In this document: in pieces, positions 25,433-32,574 of the stretch
Layout of the letters: every line of letters starts with the position of its first letter
How positions within the stretch are numbered: the stretch's first letter is position 1
Assembly: GCF_001613425.1 (NCBI RefSeq)
Contig: NZ_BDCI01000023.1
Coordinates: 434,001 to 498,000 of the forward strand
Length of the DNA stretch: 64,000 bases
Source of the DNA: Nocardia vulneris
Lineage (GTDB): Bacteria > Actinomycetota > Actinomycetes > Mycobacteriales > Mycobacteriaceae
Direction of reading: 5' to 3'
Notes under the pieces: generated by a model
Told to the model about the DNA's origin: nothing
Databases searched by the model: none
What the model saw: the letters and a program-made list of their open reading frames with translations, nothing else
Made by a program: the position numbers and the translations under genes

Positions 25433-27165
25433 TCCGCAAGTTACTCGGGCTCGTCCCTGACGAGTTCGCCCCGCTGACACCGAAGTTGTTCGCGGCGATC
25501 ACCGCGCAGGCGCTGAGCCAGGCGGTCGCGTATCTGCTGCTGGTGCCGGTGCTCGAGGCGTTGTTCGATCGCGACCTCGGCCGGGCCTGGTTCTGGGCCT
25601 TGCTGATGATCGCGGCGGTCGCGAGCGTTGCGATCTTCGGCTATCTCCAGGCCGTGCTGGGCCTGCGGATCGCGGTCGGTATGCAGCTGAAGGTGCAGAC
25701 CCGCATCGGCGATCAGCTGAACGCCTTGCCGCTCGGCTGGTTCGAAACCGCCAATGCCGGAAAGCTTTCCAGGATCGCCGTGGAGAACGTGCGGGAAATC
25801 CAGGGCGCCGTCGCGTACCTGCTCGCCAAGGTGCTCAACAGCGTCATCGTTCCGCTCGGTGTCGCGGTGGGCATGCTGTTCATCGACTGGCGGATCTCGC
25901 TGGCGATGCTGCTTGCGGCGCCCGTGCTGTTCGTGGTGAACAGCTTGGCGAACCGGGCCTACACCACATCCGACGAGCGAGTGCATGCCGCGGCCGCCGA
26001 GGCGGACGCGCGGGTGGTCGAATTCGCGCAGGCACAGCCGGTGCTGCGGGCGTTCGGCGCCGTCGGCGCGGGCAACCGTGCGCTCGATTCCGCACTGCAC
26101 CAGCAGCGTTCGGCGATCACCCGGATGGTGTTCACCGCGGTGCCCGGCCTGATCGTGTTCGCGCTGTTCGTGCAGGCGGTGTTCCTGGTGCTGGCCTACG
26201 TGGTGATCAGCCGGTTCACCGACGGCGCGGTCTCGGCCGCCGCCGCGATCGCCCTGATCGCGGTCAGCGCGCGGTTCATCGAGCCGTTGAACCAGGCCGC
26301 GCAGCTGGCCAACGGGCTGCGTGCGGCCGCGGGCGCGGTCGGCCGGGTCACCGGTCTGCTCACCGAACCCGTACTGCCGGAGGCGAAGTCGGCGATCACG
26401 CCGGGCGCGCCCGCGGTGGTGTTCGACAACGTGAGCTTCGGATACCGCCCCGGCGAACCGGTGGTCGCCGACCTGACGTTCAGCGTGCCCGCGGGTACGA
26501 CCACGGCGATCGTCGGCCCGAGCGGGGCGGGCAAGACGACGCTCCTGCGGCTCGCGGCGCGTTTCTACGATGTCGACGCGGGCCGGGTGGTCGTCGGCGA
26601 GCACGATGTGCGGGAGCAGCCCTCGGAGACGCTGCTGGATCAGCTGTCGCTGGTCTTCCAGAACGTCTATCTCTTCAATCGTTCGGTGGCGGACAACATT
26701 CGGATCGGCCAGCCGGAAGCCACCGATGCGCAGGTCTGGGCGGCGGCGCAGGCCGCTCGCGTCGACGAGATCGTGCAGCGGCTGCCCGACGGTCTGGACG
26801 CCGCGGTCGGCGAAGGCGGTGCCGCGCTGTCCGGCGGTGAGCGGCAACGGGTTTCGATCGCTCGCGCGCTGCTCAAGGATGCGCCGATCGTGTTGCTCGA
26901 CGAGGCGACCAGCGCGCTCGATCCGCACAGTGAGGCGGTCGTGGTGCGCGGGATTCATCAGCTCACCAAGGACAAGACCGTGATCGTGGTCGCGCATCGG
27001 CTGGCGACCATCGCGCACGCCGATCAGATCCTGTTCCTCGATGGCGGCCGGATCGTCGAACGGGGCACGCACGCCGAGCTTTTGGCGGCGGACGGCCGCT
27101 ACGCCGACTTCTGGAACGAGCGGTCCCGTGCCGCCGGATGGCGACTGGAGCCGGTCACGGTCTGA
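25429..27165 (+). CDS. IrtB-like siderophore ABC transporter, fused membrane and ATPase domains
   Basis: 578 residues with an exporter-type six-helix domain (about 15-310) and an ATPase domain with Walker A GPSGAGKTT (about 363), signature LSGGERQRVS (about 467), Walker B IVLLDEATSALD and the H-loop VVAHRLATIAHAD. It overlaps the preceding transporter by four bases (ATGA), fitting a heterodimer made in equal amounts. The likely role is uptake of iron-loaded nocobactin-type siderophore across the inner membrane; export of the apo form is the alternative. Confidence 0.8.
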   Translation: MIRKLLGLVPDEFAPLTPKLFAAITAQALSQAVAYLLLVPVLEALFDRDLGRAWFWALLMIAAVASVAIFGYLQAVLGLRIAVGMQLKVQTRIGDQLNALPLGWFETANAGKLSRIAVENVREIQGAVAYLLAKVLNSVIVPLGVAVGMLFIDWRISLAMLLAAPVLFVVNSLANRAYTTSDERVHAAAAEADARVVEFAQAQPVLRAFGAVGAGNRALDSALHQQRSAITRMVFTAVPGLIVFALFVQAVFLVLAYVVISRFTDGAVSAAAAIALIAVSARFIEPLNQAAQLANGLRAAAGAVGRVTGLLTEPVLPEAKSAITPGAPAVVFDNVSFGYRPGEPVVADLTFSVPAGTTTAIVGPSGAGKTTLLRLAARFYDVDAGRVVVGEHDVREQPSETLLDQLSLVFQNVYLFNRSVADNIRIGQPEATDAQVWAAAQAARVDEIVQRLPDGLDAAVGEGGAALSGGERQRVSIARALLKDAPIVLLDEATSALDPHSEAVVVRGIHQLTKDKTVIVVAHRLATIAHADQILFLDGGRIVERGTHAELLAADGRYADFWNERSRAAGWRLEPVTV

Positions 27166-27177
27166 GCCTGGTCGGCA

Positions 27178-28578
27178 TTACGGCACCGGCCCGCCGTGCA
27201 TGTTGCGGTAGTGGGCCGCGGCCGCGCCGACGTCGCCCTGGCCGAGTCCCAGTGGCGCCTGCAGGAACGCGGTCAGGATGTCGTTGGTCGCGCGCTGTGT
27301 CTCGCGCGGCCCGCGGGAGCCGCCCATCAGCTGGGCCATCAGGAATCGGGCGGGGTCGGCGAGGAAACGCGGCACGTCGGTGAAGCTGTAGTGATTCGCC
27401 TGCCCGATCTCGTAGCGATAGCCGCCGGCCCGCAGCCGTTCGAGCAGGCGCCGGTTGCCGACCAGATACTCGACGCTGTGCCCGGTCTCCTCGTGGTCGC
27501 TCTCCAGCAGCAGGAACGGCTTGGCCAGTGCCTGTTCGGGGAGCGTGCCGTACAGCGTGCCGTCGATGTTCGACCCCGCTTTGATCCGGGGGTCGTGCGC
27601 CACCGCCGCGGCCGCGGCCGCACCGCCGAACGAATGGCCGATGGCCGCAATGTGTTCGGTGTCGAGGTGCGCACCGAGCCGCCGCCCCAGGCGTTCGGGC
27701 TTGCTCAGCTGATCGACCACGAAGCGCAGATCGGCGGTGCGGACGTCGAGTTGCCCGGTCATGTACCGGGTTTGGTCCGGATCGTGGTCGAGGAAGCGTT
27801 CGCGCGGGGTCGCGAGGGTGCCGTCGGCGAGTTCGGTGACCGCGGACTCGTACGGATGGTCGACGGCCAGCACGACGAATCCACGACTGGCCAGGTCGGC
27901 GAGCAGCCCGGTGTAAAAGGCCCGTGGCGCACCGTATCCCGGCGAGAACAGCACCGCCGGCCAGCGGTCCCGTGCCGGACTGACCGGCACTTCGAGCCGG
28001 CCGTGGGTCTCGATCCGGTCGTAGCCGCGCAGCAGCGCGCTGGGCAGCACGGAGATCCGATCGGGGAGTCTGCCGTGACCGTCGAGATAGGCCGAAGGCC
28101 GGCCCGGTGCGTCCGGATCGGCCGGATACCACGCCTGCACCACCACATTGCGCCGGTCGGCGGGTGTGTCCGAACTCGGCTCCGGCCGATCCGGATCGAC
28201 CCAGCGGAAGATCTCGGTGCCCACGGCGTACGGTCCGTTCGGCCGCGGCAGGTCGGGCACCGGCAGCAGCGCCCAGGCCGCCATCGCGGGTACTACGAGG
28301 AGTCCGACCGCGACACGCGCGACGAGCGCCCCTCGAGTCCGCGGCCGGTCCGTACGCCGGAACGACTGCCGGGCAACGAGTCCGGCGGCGGCACCCACGA
28401 GCAGATAGGTCGGTGCGAACTGCCAGTAGAACCCTTCGCGCAGCCACTGGGCCACGCCCCCGGCCAGCAAGGCGGGCAGCGCGAAGGGAGCGATCCGGCG
28501 GGCGAGGCGCCGGGAGGCGATCGCCGTCACCGCGAACGCGAACGCGGCGACGGCGAGCAGCGCGTCCAGCATCGACAT
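27178..28578 (-). CDS. Membrane-anchored PAF-acetylhydrolase-like alpha/beta hydrolase
   Basis: 466 residues. The first 120 hold four hydrophobic segments; the rest is an alpha/beta hydrolase with LFSPGYGAPRAFYTGLLADL, nucleophile elbow IGHSFGGAAA, an Asp in SNIDGTLYGTLP and a His in QANHYSFTDVPRF, the pattern of bacterial homologues of platelet-activating factor acetylhydrolase. The catalytic domain is probably outside the cell. It sits convergent to the IrtB-like gene and downstream of SIP on the same strand, so its substrate could be an ester in the siderophore or a lipid; this is speculation. ATG at 28578 with GGGAGG about 10 bases upstream. Confidence 0.72.
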   Translation of the reverse strand: MSMLDALLAVAAFAFAVTAIASRRLARRIAPFALPALLAGGVAQWLREGFYWQFAPTYLLVGAAAGLVARQSFRRTDRPRTRGALVARVAVGLLVVPAMAAWALLPVPDLPRPNGPYAVGTEIFRWVDPDRPEPSSDTPADRRNVVVQAWYPADPDAPGRPSAYLDGHGRLPDRISVLPSALLRGYDRIETHGRLEVPVSPARDRWPAVLFSPGYGAPRAFYTGLLADLASRGFVVLAVDHPYESAVTELADGTLATPRERFLDHDPDQTRYMTGQLDVRTADLRFVVDQLSKPERLGRRLGAHLDTEHIAAIGHSFGGAAAAAAVAHDPRIKAGSNIDGTLYGTLPEQALAKPFLLLESDHEETGHSVEYLVGNRRLLERLRAGGYRYEIGQANHYSFTDVPRFLADPARFLMAQLMGGSRGPRETQRATNDILTAFLQAPLGLGQGDVGAAAAHYRNMHGGPVP

Positions 28579-28735
28579 GACAGGTGACCTCCCGCTCCGG
28601 TGCCGGTCCCGCGGGACCGGTCGTGCATCCGGGTCCCAGCTTGGCCGACAGGCAGGTCATCGCGCGTCTACAGCAGGTCGCTATCGAGTCATCCCGTGGG
28701 ATGAACCGAACCCCGCCGGACGGCGGAGCGGTGTG

Positions 28736-29443
28736 CTACTTCCAGTAGGCCTGCGACTTGATCGCCGTCTTGGGCAGCTGGTGGGTGGTCTTGAGCGTCT
28801 TGACGATGGACCGCGTGGTGTGACCGTCGCAGGTGACCCAGCCGAACGCGTCCTTCGCGCACGACATCTCGTGCGCCTGTTCGCGCAGCAGGCGGCCGTC
28901 GTCGATGCGCTGCACCCAGGTGACCTGGTGATGCGGCTTGTTGCGCACGGGCAGGGTGGTGTCGGATTCGTACTGCCATTCCAGCCAGACCCGGGCCGGG
29001 GTGTCGCCGATCGCGTCGAGCAGCGAGTTGATCGCGGGCAGCGAGGCGGTGTCGCCGAAGACGATGTATTCGCTCGGTGTCGCCTCGGGCAGCCGGAAAT
29101 TCGAGCCGAGCACGCAGGCCTCGATCTCGTCGCCGACCGCGGCGCGCTGTGCCCAGGCGCTGGCCGGACCGCTGTGCAGCGCGAATTCGATGTAGAAGTG
29201 GTCGTTCTCGGGATCTTGATCGACCAGGGTGTAGCCGCGCTGGTGCAGCCTGTCGCTTTCGGCGTCGGGGATCCACAGCCTGACCCACTGCGTGGGGTGC
29301 ACGGGGTGGTTCGCCAGCAGGCCACCGGCGGTGAAGCCGATGCGCTGGTATTTGTCCGTGATGCTCTCGGTCGAGGTGACCCGGAAGCGATAGTCGTCCG
29401 CCCGCCACGCCTTCAGGATGAGACCGTTGGCTCCTTTACCCAT
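28736..29443 (-). CDS. Siderophore-interacting flavoprotein (SIP family ferric-siderophore reductase)
   Basis: 235 residues. It has the FAD-binding N-terminal barrel (YQRIGFTAGGLLAN-HPVHPTQWVRLWIPD) and the NAD(P)-binding part with EYIVFGDTASLPAINSLLDA and a C-terminal ETHTTRSIVK-type helix, matching the SIP/ViuB family that reduces Fe(III) in siderophores to release iron. In mycobacteria this domain is fused to IrtA; here it is separate. No ribosome-binding site is visible: an iron box ends five bases before the ATG, so the mRNA may be leaderless. The convincing N-terminus supports this start. Confidence 0.88.
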   Translation of the reverse strand: MGKGANGLILKAWRADDYRFRVTSTESITDKYQRIGFTAGGLLANHPVHPTQWVRLWIPDAESDRLHQRGYTLVDQDPENDHFYIEFALHSGPASAWAQRAAVGDEIEACVLGSNFRLPEATPSEYIVFGDTASLPAINSLLDAIGDTPARVWLEWQYESDTTLPVRNKPHHQVTWVQRIDDGRLLREQAHEMSCAKDAFGWVTCDGHTTRSIVKTLKTTHQLPKTAIKSQAYWK

Positions 29444-29448
29444 GCGGC

Positions 29449-29467
29449 TAAGGCTAGCCTAAGTAAA
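29449..29467. promoter_or_regulatory. Iron box upstream of the SIP gene
   Basis: TAAGGCTAGCCTAAGTAAA matches the iron-box consensus at 14 of 19 positions by eye. It covers the likely -10 region of a leaderless SIP transcript: TAGCCT on the minus strand ends seven bases before the start codon. Confidence 0.8.
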
Positions 29468-29494
29468 GTCGAAAGTCTCGTGGTGGGCGGGGTG

Positions 29495-29527
29495 CATCGG
29501 GCCCCGTGCGCGGCACGGAGCCCGATG
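29495..29527 (-). terminator. Hairpin terminator after the Mtb12-like gene
   Basis: CATCGGGC/GCCCGATG (8 bp) plus CCGTGC/GCACGG (6 bp) with one mismatch and a GCG loop, 20 bases past the stop of the minus-strand gene. It isolates the SIP promoter from read-through. Confidence 0.65.
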
Positions 29528-29546
29528 TCGTTGCGGCGCTACGCGA

Positions 29547-30008
29547 TCAGCGCTGCTGCCCGGCGTAGTACGCGATGGTGTCGACGGACTCGCTGGTCAG
29601 CTTCCAGGTGCCGTCGATCTGCCGCCAGGCGATCTGGATCGGCGGGAAGGTGCCGTAGCCGGGCACGGTCACCATCAGGTCGGCATTGAGGGTCTCGCCC
29701 GCGGCGTTCGCGTTCTGCACCGCCCAGGTCAGGCCGGGCACGCTGCCCATGACACCGCCGACTCGCTCGATCACCGCGAGGTCGGCCTCGCCGCCCTCTA
29801 GTTCGGCCGCGCGCGCGGAACGCGAAGCGCCGGAGTTCAACACGAGCGAGAGCTTGGACTGGAGCTCGCCCGCCGATGGCGCGGCGGTGCGCACGATGGA
29901 CGGCGCTGCGATTGCGGGAGCGGCGGCGGCCACCGTGCCGAAGGCGCCGAGGGCGGCGGCGGTGAGGGCGATTGCTGCGGTAGTCACGCGGGCATTGCGC
30001 TTGATCAT
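29547..30008 (-). CDS. Secreted Mtb12-like low-molecular-weight antigen family protein
   Basis: 153 residues. Signal peptide (MIKRNARVTTAAIALTAAAL, cleavage near AIAA-PS), then APSAGELQSKLSLVLNSGAS, RSARAAELEGGEADLAVIE and a C-terminal beta sheet (TFPPIQIAWRQIDGTWKLTS), the pattern of mycobacterial Mtb12/CFP-2. This fold resembles SnoaL/NTF2-type domains and its role is unknown. The start at 30008 follows GGAAACGCAG; 30020 and 30080 are in-frame alternatives. An iron box lies about 80 bases upstream, so this protein is probably made under iron limitation. It is divergent from nbtG. Confidence 0.75.
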   Translation of the reverse strand: MIKRNARVTTAAIALTAAALGAFGTVAAAAPAIAAPSIVRTAAPSAGELQSKLSLVLNSGASRSARAAELEGGEADLAVIERVGGVMGSVPGLTWAVQNANAAGETLNADLMVTVPGYGTFPPIQIAWRQIDGTWKLTSESVDTIAYYAGQQR

Positions 30009-30085
30009 CTGCGTTTCCATTCCTTTGGGGCGTGGTGGTGCCGCGCCTGGGTTCTTCGCCACAGTGCTGGCACTGCCCATAAATA

Positions 30086-30104
30086 TAAGGTAAGCCTATG
30101 CATA
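30086..30104. promoter_or_regulatory. Iron box between the Mtb12-like gene and nbtG
   Basis: TAAGGTAAGCCTATGCATA matches the consensus at 13 of 19 positions by eye. It lies between two divergent genes and could control both. Confidence 0.7.
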
Positions 30105-30220
30105 TTAGGGCGGGCCACCCGCCCGACGTCGTGCGGTCGACTGGCCGTATCGACCGTCATCGCAGCTGACGGCCCGATCCGATAGCTGCGAGGTGGCTGG
30201 AATCACAGATGGGAGCACCG

Positions 30221-31516
30221 GTGGACAGACTTCTCGTGGTCGGCGCTGGTCCGAAGGCGATGGCTGTGGCAGCGAAAGCGCATGTGCTTCGTGCGTTGGA
30301 TCTGCCCGCACCCCAGGTCATCGTCGTGGAATCGCATGCGGTGGGCGGCAACTGGTTGCCCAGCGGCGGCTGGACCGACGGCCAGCACCGGCTCGGCACC
30401 AGTCCGGAGAAGGACGTGGGCTTCCCGTATCACTCGACCTGGGCGCGCGGCCACAACCACGCGATCAACGAGGCGATGATGGCGTTCAGCTGGACCTCGT
30501 TCCTGGTCGAGCGCGGCACCTATGCCGAATGGGTGGATCGTGGGCGGCCCAGTCCGCACCACCACGTCTGGGCGAAGTACCTGCAGTGGGTGGTCCGCAA
30601 GACCGAGCTGGAGCTGGTGCTCGGTTCGGTCCGCAAGATCTCCGCGGCCGCCGACGGCTGGACGGTCTCAGTGGCCGACGCGGACGGTGCGGTCAGCGAG
30701 ATCGATGCGGACCGCTTGATGATCACCGGCCCCGGGCATTCGCGCCGCGCGCTGGCCGATCATCCGAAAGTGCTGAGCATCGCGGACTTCTGGGATCTCG
30801 CGGGTAAGCGCAGGCTGCCGGCCTCGTCGCGGGCCGCGGTGATCGGCGGCGGCGAGACCGCGGGCTCGGCGATGGACGAGCTGGTGCGCCACGACGTACT
30901 CACGGTGTCGGTGATCTCACCGGCGGCCACCATCTATACCCGTGGCGAAAGTTACTTCGAGAACTCGCTCTACAGCGACCCGGCGAAGTGGCGGGCGCTG
31001 AGCATTCAGGAGCGACGCGATGTCGTGCGGCGCACGGATCGCGGCGTCTTCTCGGTGCGCGTGCAGGAGAACCTGTTGGGCGACAGCCGGGTTCATCATC
31101 TGCAAGGGCGGGTGATGCGGGTGGCCGAGCAGGGGGAGGGGGTCGCGCTCACCCTGCGTAACGATCTGCGTCCGGATCAGGTGCACACCTTCGATCTCGT
31201 GGTCGACGCAACCGGCGGGCAACCGCTGTGGTTTCTCGAGTTGTTCGATTCGGACGCGGCGGATCTGGTCGAACTGGCCATCGGCGGACCGATCACGCAG
31301 GCGCGAATCGAGGCTTCGATCGGTCACGATCTGGCGATCTCCGGGCTCGAAACCAAGCTTTACCTGCCCAATCTCGCGGGCCTCGCGCAGGGCCCGGGAT
31401 TTCCGAACCTCAGCTGCCTCGGCGAACTGTCCGATCGCGTGCTCGCCTCGGCCCCTGCTCGATCCGCGGCGATACCGCAGTCGGCAACACGGCAGGTAAC
31501 CAATAGGCTAGGCTAG
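30221..31516 (+). CDS. nbtG: Lysine N6-hydroxylase, MbtG/NbtG type
   Basis: 431 residues. The FAD motif is VVGAGPKAMAVAAKA at the N-terminus; GGWTDGQHRLGTSPEKDVGF and the second nucleotide motif VIGGGETAGSAMDEL follow, then YTRGESYFENSLYSDP. These segments closely track mycobacterial MbtG, which hydroxylates lysine side-chain nitrogen to create the iron-binding hydroxamates of mycobactin/nocobactin. The start at GTG 30221 has GGGAG five bases upstream; ATG 30209 is the alternative. It uses FAD, NADPH and O2 in the cytoplasm. The stop codon lies inside the iron box of the next gene. Confidence 0.93.
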   Translation: MDRLLVVGAGPKAMAVAAKAHVLRALDLPAPQVIVVESHAVGGNWLPSGGWTDGQHRLGTSPEKDVGFPYHSTWARGHNHAINEAMMAFSWTSFLVERGTYAEWVDRGRPSPHHHVWAKYLQWVVRKTELELVLGSVRKISAAADGWTVSVADADGAVSEIDADRLMITGPGHSRRALADHPKVLSIADFWDLAGKRRLPASSRAAVIGGGETAGSAMDELVRHDVLTVSVISPAATIYTRGESYFENSLYSDPAKWRALSIQERRDVVRRTDRGVFSVRVQENLLGDSRVHHLQGRVMRVAEQGEGVALTLRNDLRPDQVHTFDLVVDATGGQPLWFLELFDSDAADLVELAIGGPITQARIEASIGHDLAISGLETKLYLPNLAGLAQGPGFPNLSCLGELSDRVLASAPARSAAIPQSATRQVTNRLG

Positions 31517-31521
31517 CCTTA
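31503..31521. promoter_or_regulatory. Iron box overlapping the nbtG stop codon
   Basis: ATAGGCTAGGCTAGCCTTA matches the consensus at 15 of 19 positions by eye. The nbtG stop codon (31514-31516) is inside it. It lies 26 bases before the formyltransferase gene. Confidence 0.82.
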
Positions 31522-31547
31522 CTTATTTCGAGAATGAGGTTCGGTTC

Positions 31548-32501
31548 ATGCGCATCGTGTCGTTCGGCTTCCAGACCTGGGGCCGCAAAACCCTGCAGGC
31601 GCTGCTCGATTCGGAGCACGAGGTGGTGCTCGCGGTGACCCACCCGGCCAGCGCACAGTCCTATAAGGCGATCTGGTCGGATTCGGTCGAGGAGCTCGCC
31701 CGCGAGCACGGCGTTCCGGTGCATCTGACCGAGCGCGCCGATGCCGCGACCATCGATCTGGTCAAGCGGGCCGAGCCCGATGTCATCGTGGTGAACAGCT
31801 GGTACACCTGGATGCCCGCCGAGCTCTACGCCCTGCCGCCGCACGGGACGCTCAACCTGCACGATTCGCTGCTGCCGAAGTTCACCGGGTTCTCGCCCGT
31901 GCTGTGGGCGCTGATCAGCGGCGAGTCGGAGTTCGGGCTCACCGTGCACCGGATAGACGAGCAGTTGGACACCGGCGACATCCTGGTGCAGCGCTCGCTG
32001 CCGATTCCGCCGGATGCCACCGGAACCGAACTCGTGCTGGCCGGCATGGAACTCATCCCGGGCGCGGTGCACGAGGCCCTGAGCCTGCTCGAGTCCGGTA
32101 CCGCCGTCTGGCGTCCGCAGAACAAGGCCGAACGGACCTACTTCCACAAGCGTTCCGACCGGGACAGCCAGATCGATTGGCAGTGGAGCGCAGTCGATCT
32201 GGAGCGTTTCGTGCGCGCTCTCTCCGAGCCGTACCCGCGGGCGTTCGCCTACTACCGGGGCGAGCGGATCGAGGTGCTCTCGGCGTCGGTGTCCGCGGCC
32301 TGCTACGGCGGCACCGCGGGGCGCGTCATCGTGCAGGAGGGTGGCGGCGCCGTGGTGTGCGGACCGGATCCGGTGCGCGGCCGCAATCGCGGTCTGGTGC
32401 TGACCCGGGTGCGCACGGCCGACGGCGTGGAGCACGACGGCGCCGAATTCTTCAGGCGCGGAGGCTATCTCACCGCCACGCCGGAGCCGGTCGCCGGCTG
32501 A
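31548..32501 (+). CDS. Formyltransferase (methionyl-tRNA formyltransferase-like) for siderophore tailoring
   Basis: 317 residues. The N-terminal formyl-transferase domain has the catalytic Asn-x-His and Asp (NLHDSLLPKFTG with Asn103 and His105; LDTGDIL with Asp141/144); a smaller C-terminal barrel follows. It would transfer formyl from 10-formyl-tetrahydrofolate. Its position behind an iron box next to the lysine N-hydroxylase suggests formylation of N6-hydroxylysine, giving the N-formyl-N-hydroxylysine known from nocobactin-type compounds, in place of the long-chain acylation seen in mycobactin. A housekeeping role in tRNA formylation is unlikely in this context. Confidence 0.82.
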   Translation: MRIVSFGFQTWGRKTLQALLDSEHEVVLAVTHPASAQSYKAIWSDSVEELAREHGVPVHLTERADAATIDLVKRAEPDVIVVNSWYTWMPAELYALPPHGTLNLHDSLLPKFTGFSPVLWALISGESEFGLTVHRIDEQLDTGDILVQRSLPIPPDATGTELVLAGMELIPGAVHEALSLLESGTAVWRPQNKAERTYFHKRSDRDSQIDWQWSAVDLERFVRALSEPYPRAFAYYRGERIEVLSASVSAACYGGTAGRVIVQEGGGAVVCGPDPVRGRNRGLVLTRVRTADGVEHDGAEFFRRGGYLTATPEPVAG

Positions 32502-32574
32502 CGGTTGGGTGGGGGGTGCTCGCGGCTCGGACCGCGAGCCGGGAAGCGACGCTCAACCGGGGGGTGAAGGAATC

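Noticed and set aside
31548..32501. Annotation as housekeeping methionyl-tRNA formyltransferase (fmt)
   Set aside because: It has an iron box, sits next to the siderophore hydroxylase gene, and has no def or other translation gene beside it, so a tailoring role fits better.
32518..32539. 8-bp hairpin between the formyltransferase and NRPS genes as a terminator
   Set aside because: No T-tract, and it lies only 35 bases before the NRPS start, inside a likely operon. It may be incidental or a processing site, so no call was made.
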